Part shown: positions 36,740 to 48,576 of the stretch, piece by piece
How positions within the stretch are numbered: position 1 is the first letter of the stretch
Layout of the letters: each line of letters starts with the position of its first letter
Assembly: GCF_048771995.1 (NCBI RefSeq)
Contig: NC_133025.1
Location: forward strand, 8,122,001-8,186,000
Length of the DNA: 64,000 nt
Source of the DNA: Taeniopygia guttata
Taxonomy: Eukaryota > Chordata > Aves > Passeriformes > Estrildidae
Direction of reading: 5' to 3'
Translations under genes and position numbers: made by a program
The notes under the pieces: model-generated
The model's database searches: none
What the model was told of the DNA's origin: nothing
What the model saw: only the letters and a program-made list of their open reading frames with translations

Positions 36740-36991
36740 CATTTAATGTGAGCAGGCAAAGAAAGAATGCTCTACTAGGCAAATTCCTACCTTTATCTAG
36801 AAAATCTTTAAATAACATAACATTTATAAGCTGACCTTTCAAGAAGAAACCACTGGAAGATATTGGACATGATAAACTTCATTGTGAATGCTGTAACACT
36901 GAGACACATTCATATGCTTTGTTATAAAAGGACTCTTTTTGAATGATAATTGTAACCAGCCATAAAAATTACTAAGCCCAACTCCACCTTC
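36740..36991 (+). repeat. Inverted-repeat arm 1 (252 bp)
   Basis: This stretch is the reverse complement of 40036-40287 with 4 mismatches and no gaps in my alignment (about 98.4% identity). It is non-coding with several stops. Left flank and right flank are unrelated to those of the partner beyond a CCTTC/GAAGG microhomology. Confidence 0.93.
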
Positions 36992-39750
36992 TCTGTCTAA
37001 CACTGCACAATTGTACTGTCAGTCATTACGCACAATACTGAGATTTTGATATTTTCAACGTGACTGAAAGTGCTTATATGACTGAATTAAGCTCATTAAA
37101 ATATTGCCAACTTGAAATCTTCATGGAAAATGCATTGCAGTCTAATACAGATGCACTTAACCCATTTTAACCCTCATTTTGCTTGTGAGAATAAATCTTT
37201 CGATTTTATCACTGTAAAGAATAAAATTCTGTGTGTGTCATTGCTTTGAATAGGTTGGGTAAAAAACCCACTCAAACCAATCCAGCACTCCCAGCACTGA
37301 CAATGCTTTTTTCACACTCACAAGCACAGGCAAGAGAGGGCCTTAAATTTTCAGAGCATGTCCCAGTGGAAACATTAAAGATACTGCTAGTGGAAATGGG
37401 ATATCTAATATCACAATAAATATAAATCTGCCTGGAAAGATCATGATTATCCTAGAAGTTTAACAAATTGAGACACTTGGTTTTGGTTAGGAGAAAGATT
37501 TCAGGTTCCTCAAGTGTTATCTGCCCAATATTCATTTCATCTCATGCAACACTTCTAGATTTATGTTAAACTGAGGTGTACAAGACCTTTTATTTTTTAT
37601 TATTTTTTTAGTTAAACAAAATGTTTAGTGTTTCTGTGGCTGAGGGTGGATGAATTAAAAAGCAAGCTTTAGTGGGATATATAATTAGTAAAGCATGTTT
37701 GATCAAAAAGAAGGAAATAAAAATAATAGTTAAACTTTTGCAGTCCTTCAGTTTTATGTTGCTGTTATCAGGTCTAGAAAAATGACAATAAACCATGCTC
37801 AATATGGCTTTAAATTTGGCCAGTATCTAATATGATGTATTACTTCAAATAAGTGTTTTGAGTGAATCTTATCTGCAAGAAGACATTTGTAAGTCTTATG
37901 TTAATATAAATATACATCTCAGACCTTATAATTTCACTTCTGCACAAACAAATAAATCATTGTTTGAGAGTAGAATAAGGGAATTTTTATCCATACCATT
38001 AATTTTTTTCTATCAGAGTAGACGATAAAGTTCTGAAATATTCTTCCATATGTCCGATAAAAATGGACTTGTAGGAAAGAACAAGTTTTTTTCTTTGATG
38101 AAATAAAAGAGGACTGTGTTTATTAGATGTTATTTGGGGATTTAAAACAGTGTATCTTCTGAAGAAATCCAAGTAGGTTGTAAAGCTACCAAATTTCTAA
38201 TATTCGGCTGATCATTCTGTGACTTTTTCTTCAAAATCTGGATCTTACACTGGATTGTTACCACCAGTTATATTCATTAGTATTATCAATACCAGTATGT
38301 TCTTGGTAACTTCTTATGCTATGGTCTCTTCAGCTTAAAATCATAGTTTACTTTGTGTTGCCTTTATATGTGTTAAGGATTCAAATTATTCATGCATAGT
38401 GTAAGTAAGTGAATGCTATAACAAAATCTCGACATCAAAACCTTGTGGCTGGTCACCTGAGACTCTCTTTGCACACAGCAGAGTTAGTTAGCAGAGATAT
38501 ATTTCATCACATCTTAAAATAAATGTCAAAAATAGGTCAAGTGTATCACACCCTGGAAGTCCTTAATTCTGTCTATTGACATTTGCAAACTCAGCTCTTG
38601 ATGTCTGCTGCAGAAATCCGAGCACAAGTGTTTATACTTTAATTGTCAGATATGATTAGGAACTTGCAAATAGCACTGAAGTGATTGGAGGAACATTCCT
38701 GAGGCCTCTACTCCAAATCTGTCCAGCTATTGAAGAGAGGTATTTATATCACAATGTGAATTAAAAAAAAAAAAAAAAAAAAATCAGTCTGGAGCTATGA
38801 TAATTTTATTTTCTCTGACTTTGGGATTCCAGTGGCACTCACAGGGGCACAGGTTTATGTGTGCTGATTGCAAAACTCATGAAAAGGCAGTGCAGCCTGG
38901 CATGACAGCTAATGAGCACCAAGTTCACATTTTGTCAGCAGAACAGGCTGGACTCAGCAATGAAAGAAATGTTACATGATAGCAAGTATTCTGCCTGACT
39001 TGAAAAGTCATGAAAGAAAGAAGGAAAGCAACAGAAGGGCTCAAAAAGTATGGAACTCCTTAGAGTACTGAAAAAAACCCCTGATATTTAGAGCAGTTAA
39101 GCTGGAGACAAAGAGTTTTGATCAGACATGGTAAAGAAACTAATTGCTGCAGCAGAGAACACAATAGGATGAGAGAAGATAAAATCACAAGCAAAAGAGG
39201 GCTGAGTGTTTCTTTCTGTGTCTTTTGGAGTTGCTGATAATTGACAGTTCTTGGATTCAAACCAAAAGTCTTGCTGTATTTGATATAAAGATAACCCCAA
39301 TAGCTTGGAGGGATTTTCATGAGTGTATATTATCTCACTTCATGAAAACAGTAAATATTTTTAACTGATGACAAATTCATTTCTGTAGAGTAGGAAAGAA
39401 AGGTGTGGAAAATATGACTGATTTCCAAATACGATAAGAAAATAAGGTAGTGTTTAGTTTAGAAGGTGTGTCTGACAGCAAGCTTTGATTTATATGTCCA
39501 AATGCCTTGGAAAATCTGGGATGGGGGAAATAAACCTTAACAAAAATAGAACAACCATCATTCTGAGGTATAATTTACCTGCATTAAGGAGGCAACACAT
39601 ATCATGCTTTGTTTTGAGCAGAGTCTCTGGATGAATGGATATTAGATCCAGAGCAATTAAACCATTGCCTCTGGAGGAACATTGCACATTTTCAGGTGTG
39701 TAACACAGGATAAGGAAAAAAACTGATTTATTCAACTATATGAGAAAAGG
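36992..39750. other. Spacer of the inverted repeat, unassigned
   Basis: AT-rich, no gene recognised. A poly(A) run of about 21 lies near 38762. With the GAAGG array it makes a 3044-bp spacer between the inverted arms. Confidence 0.55.
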
Positions 39751-40040
39751 GAAGGGAAGGGAAGGGAAGGGAAGGGAAGGGAAGGGAAGGGAAGGGAAGG
39801 GAAGGGAAGGGAAGGGAAGGGAAGGGAAGGGAAGGGAAGGGAAGGGAAGGGAAGGGAAGGGAAGGGAAGGGAAGGGAAGGGAAGGGAAGGGAAGGGAAGG
39901 GAAGGGAAGGGAAGGGAAGGGAAGGGAAGGGAAGGGAAGGGAAGGGAAGGGAAGGGAAGGGAAGGGAAGGGAAGGGAAGGGAAGGGAAGGGAAGGGAAGG
40001 GAAGGGAAGGGAAGGGAAGGGAAGGGAAGGGAAGGGAAGG
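39751..40040. repeat. (GAAGG)58 pentanucleotide satellite
   Basis: Fifty-eight perfect GAAGG units without a visible interruption (290 bp), preceded by AAAAGG. All plus-strand frames through it are open because the 15-nt period has no stop. The purine-only strand could form triplex or slipped structures. The array runs directly into inverted-repeat arm 2, whose first bases are its last unit. True length may differ from the assembly. Confidence 0.97.
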
Positions 40041-40287
40041 CGGAGTTGGGCTTAGTAATTTTTATGGCTGGTTACAATTATCATTCAAAAAGAGTCCTTT
40101 TATAACAAAGCATATGAATGTGTCTCAGTGTTACAGCATTCACAATGAAGTTTATCATCTCCAATATCTTCCAGTGGTTTCTTCTTGAAAGGCCAGCTTA
40201 TAAATGTTATGTTATTTAAAGATTTTGTAGATAAAGGTAGGAATTTGCCTAGTAGAGCATTCTTTCTTTGCCTGCTCACATTAAATG
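40036..40287 (-). repeat. Inverted-repeat arm 2 (252 bp)
   Basis: Reverse-complement copy of 36740-36991 with four substitutions. A minus-strand open frame of 106 codons (40100-40420) runs partly through it but has no recognisable domain, and the homologous arm 1 does not keep the frame open throughout, so it is not taken as a gene. Confidence 0.93.
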
Positions 40288-43200
40288 CAGCACTTTTTTT
40301 CATATCTGTGAACAAAATAACCTTGATATCACCCAGAAACAAATCTCTAAACTGTCTAGGACAACTCTCCCATTCCAAATCAACATGATTTTTGAAGATG
40401 ACAGCAAAGGAAATCTGCATTCATAAAAGGCAGACAGGCCGGTTACTGAGAAGTTGTATTTTACTGCAGGAATGGATTTAATCAGGTCAATCACAGATTT
40501 CCAAAGTATCACATGGATTAGAAATTTACAGTGTTTATTTCTATTTTTTTTTGGCTGTTTTGTTTTTTTTGGTTTTTTTTTTTTTTTCCTCTTTATTTAC
40601 ACAATTTGATGTACAGGGAAACAGGTCTTGAAGTTTCTTTAAAACTAATTCTGGTGCACCTCTCTTCAAGAAAGACTGTCCCTGAAGAAAACAAAACCAT
40701 AAAAGATCATGAAAAATTCATTAAATGCAGACTTTTCTGGAAAACTGAGGTTCAGGGTCATTGGACTCCTCACTGTAATCCTAAAGGTTTAGCCCACCTA
40801 AAGCTGTGGGACTTCATTGAATCAGGAATTACAGTCTACCAGATGAATCACTTCCAAGGGACACATGGAAGCTGTGGCTTAACTAATTTTTTACAGGGAA
40901 AGAGAGTTTAAGGAAATATACACTTAACCTTTTCTTGGAGTTAGCAGAATGGTCATTCAAATGGAAATGCTTCAAAACAATCTGAGTTCAATAAATCTCT
41001 CCTGAATTAATGCTGCTAATTAAGTTTTCCACCATGTTTTTTAAAAAAAACCCATGAAATATTTCTGGTTTTGGGTCTTTCAAATCATAGTCACTGAAAG
41101 GAAAAGGCATTTATAAATTTATTTTCAATGTAAATTAACCAGGTTTTGTGTACACACAAGGGTCCATTTAGAAAGAGAAATGAGAAGGAGTTTTGACTGC
41201 TCAACAGCCAACAGACTTATCTGCTCCCAGCAGAGTTTCCTTGGTGTTGGAAACACTGCTCTTGTGTCTAAATGGAAAGCAAAATGTGATCTGTTTAAAG
41301 AAAATTCTGGTGTTAGTGTTGGGTTATCATGAAAGGTGTTCCTTTTCAAGGAAAGAAGCTAAATTCCTATATGCAATTACCAGCATGCTATGTTTTTTCC
41401 TTTAAATCTGCAGATAAACATGAGCCTGCTCGGCTGCCTATAGAAGAAGCATTAAAAGATGCAATCTGTTCCAGTTACAGTAACCTGCAGCAAATATTTC
41501 ACAACTGAGAGCTGTGGAGGTATTGAATACATACCTGAAACATTAATATCCTTGAAGCACACAAACAACTTCAGTGTCAATGAATCTTTTCCCCACAAAG
41601 TTTCATTAAGCTATTAAAATTCACACCTGAGGCTGTAGGGTAGTGGTAGTTAACAACTGACTTGGAATAAAGTATACACTAGATAGGGTTTATTCTATTA
41701 AACTGACTTGTCAGAAGTAGTTTCTCTTCGTATTCTTTCCATAGAGCTTGATGAAAAGAATGTCTTTACACAGTAAATGAAACTTGATACTTCGTGTTTT
41801 AAACATGAATCTGCATACAAATAATTTGTGGTATAGCTGTATTTTTCATGATGCAATGACATTTTGCATAGTTACCAGCCACTAATGAGGTTTTAAGAAA
41901 CTTCATTTTTAAAAGTCAGGCTATGTGTGCTCATGGAATATATCTGGCAGCCTTGGAGAAAGCTTGTCACACTAAACAAGTTATTTTTCTGTGAGCTGTC
42001 TGATAAGTGGCCTGTATCCGTGCAGAGCTCTAATGTAAATCTTTAAAAAATGTAAGAAAGCCTCAATATGATCACAATATGGTCCTGGGTGCTTTGTAAA
42101 GCCAACAACTCTTCCAGCCAACTTAATATTCCAGCCCTGGGAGGGACTCCTCCCTGTGTTTTGGGAGCTCTACAACTTGTTTCTGAAATTCCAATATAAT
42201 TACTAGCTTTATACCAGAAATCCCATGGAAGAGGCCTGATTGGAATGTATGCATTTTCAAAAACTGTATGGTGTTTTAAGGGCTTCTTTTTGTAGCTCTG
42301 TTTAATGGAACTCACTCCAACCTCAGCCTTACAACAACAGAAATACTTTCCTTTGCAACATGTCAAAATATGGTTACTTGCTCAGCTTCGGAAAGATTAT
42401 ATTCATATTCCTTTCCATGCTGCTTCTCATGTCACATCCACAAGGTTATCCCTTTAACTTTCAAAGCATTCCTTAAAATTGTTCCCTGGGCTGCTAACAA
42501 ATAAGCAAGCTAACAACAAGATAGTGATCAGCAGATAGACCAGGATTATTTAATTTCCTTAAAAGCCCTTGGCTGCCTCAGTGTAACAGTTTCACCTCCA
42601 CATTTATTTTTCAGCCTTTGGTCATAAGAATTCAAGGTCCAGTAGGCCTCCTCTTTTCATTCAATGTAGATGCTGTGGCATTTTAGAAAAAAGGACTTGG
42701 CATGGCATTTAGATCAAGATTGAGAGATTTACAAAAAAGACATTTTCATGTGCTGCATTTACTATCCTTTCTTATTTATTAACAATATAGTCAACATCCT
42801 CAATGGGATTTGAGGCCATACAATTCACTTTTAAAGAGAAAAAATGAATTCAACCCAGTATTTCAGATTTAGTCACCTAAAACCATTTGAGATGCTTGAG
42901 GATATCAAGTATAGAGACAGAACTGATAGATCTGACACACTACCAATGATTCTCTGAAGCAACACTTCAGGTCATTCCAAATTACACTGGAGATTTAAAT
43001 TGCATCCTTAGTCTGAATTCCACATTTTGCATGTAGAAGGTAATCTAGATTATGTACATTTATTCTATCATTAAGGAGAGCCAAAGTATCTGTGGAAAAA
43101 AAAAAAAAAAAAAAAGGGAAATTTTTATTAGTGCTGAGCTACTTGGAGCCCATTAAATATTATCTCTCTTCAGATGTATATACAAAATTCTTCTTTTCTG

Positions 43201-44073
43201 TAGACACTTTCCTGGGGTTGTACATTTGTTCATTTGGCCTTCCCCAGTCTGGCAAACTCTCTGTATCTAAACCCATGCAATGCCTGTGATTAATGCCTGA
43301 TGCCAAGACCAAGGGAAAAGCACTTCTCAGAACTATTTCCCTCTAAAGCACTCATTCTGTGGTGTAGATAAAAGGTACCAGCTAGACAAATTTCTTGTAT
43401 CTTTCCTTCCAGAAGAGAATACTTTCTGAAAGTCTAGTAAAGAAGACTTATTCTGATCTAGCTGGTGGTTAAACTGGTTCTGATCTAGTAATTGCTCTTT
43501 TAAAATATACTTTCTACAGGACTGTAGCCTAAATTTAGCATAGTGAATGTTTTTGTTCAAAGGCCACTCTAGTCAACAATTTCCAGTACTGGAAAATATT
43601 ATAAAAATTACTGGGAACAGCAGGCTGTCTGTTTTTTCCGAAAGCATAAGAAATTACCAGCTCTGAAATGAGACCCAGGCTCCCTGCTAGCCTGGAAATG
43701 GAATAAGAACCACCTATTTCTCCAGTACAGTTCTTGAATTAATTCTGGCTTCTGGTTGGAAACATAATTAATTTTCCTTTCATTCTTACGTTCTTGAAAG
43801 TTTTTTGATTTGAACTGGGAGGTGACATGACAGGAGAAGGCCAACTTGGTGCTGCTTGTTTCTTGAGAACAAGAAAACCAGTTCCCTGATGGCAACCTCA
43901 TGGAAAATTCTGTCAGTCTGAGGGGAGGGATGGGCTGAAGGAGTGAGGGAGATGGGAGAACAGGAAGAGAAAAAGGGAGATTAGCAAAAGAGGAGGCTAA
44001 AACCAGAAAACTGCAAAATAGAAATTGAAAAATGTTTGGGTTGCTGCTTCCAGGATTTTGTTCTGAAAAGGAG

Positions 44074-44103
44074 GACTTTCTCCTTTTTTGTAAGGAGAAA
44101 GTC
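44074..44103. repeat. 12-bp perfect hairpin
   Basis: GACTTTCTCCTT, a 6-nt loop (TTTTGT), then AAGGAGAAAGTC. The stem is exact. Confidence 0.8.
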
Positions 44104-47100
44104 TGGGAAAGCAAGTAGAGGCAGAAATGGTTTCTGGCCTAACCTTTCACAGCAGCTTGGCTGAGCCATAGACAGTTTTACAGTGGAGATGAAACAAGTT
44201 TGGAGGTCGGCTTGAGCATGGAATAGAGGTGAACTCCAAAAGCCCCAGGTTTTTTAAGAAAAACAAGAAGTTGTGTAAGGCTTTAAAAAGCATCTGGATT
44301 AGAGATCTTGGTTATGCTATTAAGATTTGTAGATATACAAAGTGCCTTAGCTGTGAGCTGATAATCAGTGTTTTTCAGAAATGAAGGTGAAAATCTTTCA
44401 GTGAAAATTTATCAGATTCATCTCTGTACAAACAGCAACTGTTATCGATCTCAGAGTCTTTAAGTAAATGTTAATATTTGCATAATTGCAGACAAACATA
44501 TTTAATGAATAGGAAACTTTGACATGTTCTGTAAAAGCTTCTTAAAAGAAAACCAGCCCCAAACTCAAAACAAACAGCAGAAAAAAACCCCCTAAAATCT
44601 TGCATGGGAAGCATTTCATTTTAGTTTATTCCATCCTCGATTAGTTTAAAGGAAAATATTTTATTAGAGAAACATGGTTTAAGAATAAGTCTCCGTTCAA
44701 GTCAGCACTGGAATAGTTACTTAATTTCCATTGGCACCTGTGGGACCCAAGCACATGATTCATATTAGACAGATGCTTAAGTGCTTCCCTGGATAGGACT
44801 GTGACACAGTGACCCAGCCCCAAATGTGTATTAATGTATTATGTGCAGTCTCTATAATATGCCAGTAAACCAGAAATAAAATGGCTGCTTGTGCCAAAAA
44901 CATCTCATGATATGTAGCTTACAGAATGGTACATTGTAGGTTTACTACTGTAATTCATTTTTATCACTTCAGTTCAGCTGATTTCCTGACAGAAAAATAA
45001 ACAGGACGGAAGAACCATCACTCCATGATTCCTCTGTACCTAAAGAAATTTATTCTCAAATAAGCTTAGGAACATTCCTTCTGCATTCTGATAGACAGCA
45101 AGCAGATTGAAGAAAGGCCATGCTATTCCTGGGGCTCTCAAACTGTAGAGAAATAAAAGAATTCCTAAGACATAGATTGTAACTTTGTCAGCACTCAGTA
45201 GAAAATCCTCAAATGTAAGTGAAAAGCAGAAATGTAGTGGAAGAATAAATTCATTCAGAAACTACTCCATTCACTAATTTCGAAATACACTTCCATATGA
45301 CAGTTAGGATAAAGCACATTTTAAGATTGTTTCCTTATTTTTATAAATTTATTTTGTAGATGCTTCCAGTTTTGTAATTAAGTATCTTGCTCTTCTGCTT
45401 AGCTGGAATACAATTTGTCTTCCTATTAAGTCCAGAGTTCAAAGCGATTAGATAAATCTCGGGGAGTACATAACACATGTTCAAGCAAAAAACCCAAATA
45501 AATCAGTGTTGCAAGTAAGTTCATTGCAGGGTCTAAATTTTGAGGGGAATTAGGGGAATGAAAGCAATGGTATGCTCTTGCTGAATTCCAATGCTTGGAT
45601 CAAGGTCTGAAGGAAACAGGAATTGCTCCTAGATGGTAATAGGCAATTCATGACTTAGAACTACACTGTGCCAGGGAAATGAACCCTGAACTGCTCATTG
45701 CATTGAAAATTGCTCCAGCTGGAAGACTAGGATGAAAAAAACCCAGACAACTGGAGCTGGAGAAGTGACAGTATGTAGTGAAGATGTGCAGGAGATGAAT
45801 TCAAGAAGATGAAGTCCATCCTGTGATACAAGAGCTCTTGATGCCTGAGTCCCAAGAATGGCACAACATGTGCACTGAGGAACAAAAACGCCCCATCCGT
45901 GAATTTCAAAAGTTTAGTCTTGAAGAGGATTTAAACAGCAAGGTTTAAATTGCTGTGTTTAAATTGATTACCACAGTTTCTGAATTGAACCTGAATTTTG
46001 GTACAATGACTGAATTGTATTCTAACTGATGAAAAATATACATGACTGTTTCCCATGCTGCTGCCAAATATTCACTGTTCACATAGTATTAATACTTGCT
46101 AATTTTTCTAAATGGACTACAACATACATTTGGTCTGACCTGACTAAATTTCTAAAAAAAAACTTTAAAGGAAAATAATTCTATTTTATATATTGCTAAG
46201 ACGGGTCTGCAGGTAAAATTTCTAAATCTTTATATCTTCATTGAAATTCCCCAAAAGAAATGGAGGAGGTGAGCTTCATTCCCACCTTACTCAATCCAGC
46301 CCTAGAGACTTAGTTTGGTGGTGATTACCTTCTCTCAAAGGACTCACACAGAAGACAAGTGCTTTGAATTCCTGGGTTGATACAGATCTGAAATCATCAC
46401 CCTCCTCTCTCTTTTTGACCTTCCAATGAATAAACAGAATTGCACACAGCCATTTAAATTAGCTTAAAGTGAAATGTGTTAAAATATTTCCCACTAATGT
46501 CATATTGAGGAAAACCTGTTCTGTAATTCAGGCATGTCCACAATAAACATGCATGTTCTGTTTTCACACAAAAGTTCTTGTAGGAAATATTAAAAAAGAA
46601 TACAAGAATTCTCTAAAAAAAAAAAAAAAAAAAGAAAAAAACATTACAAATGCTCTAGTTTGATTGCAGTTGTATTTGAGTGCCTAAAGCATCACTACTG
46701 TGTTCCTTTGTGAATCAAAGGGTATTTTTATTTTTAGATATTCTTTCAGCCACTGATGGAATTTCTAATCAACAGGAACAACTTCATCCTTTGTAATCTC
46801 CTATAAATGGTAAAAAGCTCCTATTTACATTAAGGGTGCACAGAGAAAAATTGCACATATTGCAGAAGAAGGTTGTGAATGTCCACGATATCTAATGTTA
46901 GATCTAATTTAAGGGTTTCTAGTATAATGTGGGATTTAAGATGCTTTGCATAAAGAAAAAGGCAAATCACATCCATTGACTCAGTGCATTTACTTGCAAA
47001 TGCAGATCTGCCCAGCAAGTTGTCCAGACACAGTAATGTGTCCCAAACACATTACCTGTGTCTCAAAGTAGGAGAAAATGAGGGAAGTTTACTCCTTTCA

Positions 47101-48560
47101 TATTTCATTTGGTCTTACTTAGTCTTTTTTCATAAGCCAAACTAAATGTCAAGTGTATAAAAACCTCTCGGAAGTGCAAAATACAATAAAATACCACAAT
47201 GCATTTCTTGACTAGAGTGCTGCTCCCAAAGCAGAGCTCTTTTGGAATATGGTGTTGGCACTCCAAGCCTGTATCCAGGCAGGGACTGTGAGCTGGGTGA
47301 TAAGGCACTTCCTCCAACCCAGACTTTTTCTCTTCCAATCTGTCAGATGTTATTTGTCCATTTCCTTGCATCATTGTGAGTCTTAATCGCTTAGGACAAT
47401 GCTCATATAATCATCAGTGGAGAAAGGTTAAGGGTCTTAATGTGCCCCAAGCAGTATAAAAGTCTCAGAAAAGAGGTTCAGTGACTGAACAATATTATCT
47501 TAATGGATAAAAATGCTTTTTTTCTCCTAAATGTATACAATTAGATCTGCTTTTACTGTAATGAGCAGAAGTGGCTATAAAGGTCATTGATAAAATACTC
47601 TGTATTTATAGAACCATGTAGAAATATTCCTATCTCTTCCCATCATTGTGAAGGAGTTTTACAATCCTTTCCATTCATCAGGTTGGCCAATGACACAATT
47701 TCTTCTACTAAGTTTTTGGAACGTGGGTAGAACTTGGAACAATAGTCAGGAATTTTGTTGTACATATTTAGGCTATTACATATTCTTCAGAATTATTAAA
47801 ACCTTTATCTACTCAGGGACTTTAGTGAGACTTTCACAGTTCCATATATAAAAATTTAATTATTTAGATAAAAGATCTCTGAGATCAAGCAGCTTCAAGA
47901 GCTTACTGCCCTCTGTCTAATCATCAAAACAATCACCACCTAGCTGGCTGATATTTCAGGTTCTAGGTTTAACAACATTTGACATCTCACACTCTCTTTG
48001 GGGCCCTATTTTAAAGCAGTGAAAATCAGATGGCCCACTACTGTTTTAGCAGACATTTTAATGGGTCATGGAACTTTTTTTCCTCAATTTTGATACAACA
48101 GTGCACACCCTAAATGAAAGAGTTCCAGTAAAAGGATCAGTGCAGCCAACTTGTCTTCAGATTGATGTAAGCTGGTCTAGCACACTGAGTAAATCCTCAG
48201 GAGGATGGTGTTAAGATACCAGAGATACTCTACCACTGACATCCAAAGTACTTGCAGAGAGCAGTCATACATTTCTGTTTCACCATAGGCACATCTGAGG
48301 TAGAGAAGGGCTCAAGTCTGAGTCATGGAGTTGTGGAGGCCTGTGAAGCTTTTGTATATATTGTGTGTGAAAGGAATATTTCAGGCTCTGGGATGTCAAT
48401 CTGGCAATTCTTCAAGAATGTGAGAAGCAGGCTTAAATGAAAAATTCAAAGTTCTCTAATAGCTTATTCTTCCACATAATAAGAGATAAAAAGCTTTTTT
48501 TCTACTGAAAGCAAAAACTTTTGTCCAATAAAATAATTCTTAAAAAAACCAAAATCTCTT

Positions 48561-48576
48561 TTTTTCCCCCCCCCCC
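48561..48576. repeat. Poly(T)/poly(C) run
   Basis: A T run is followed by about 10 C. It is low-complexity and an unreliable region for sequencing. Confidence 0.8.

Noticed and set aside
39740-40105. 121-codon open frame of repeating Gly-Lys-Gly-Arg-Glu
   Set aside because: It is the GAAGG satellite read through. The 15-nt period contains no stop, so it is open by composition and not a gene.
40100-40420. 106-codon minus-strand open frame across inverted-repeat arm 2
   Set aside because: The matching arm 1 is not open in the same frame, no domain is recognised, and no splice or start context supports it.
43608-44114. 168-codon minus-strand open frame
   Set aside because: Ser/Phe/Leu-rich with no domain blocks and it overlaps a second minus frame. 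The promoter and splice context are absent, so it looks like chance openness.
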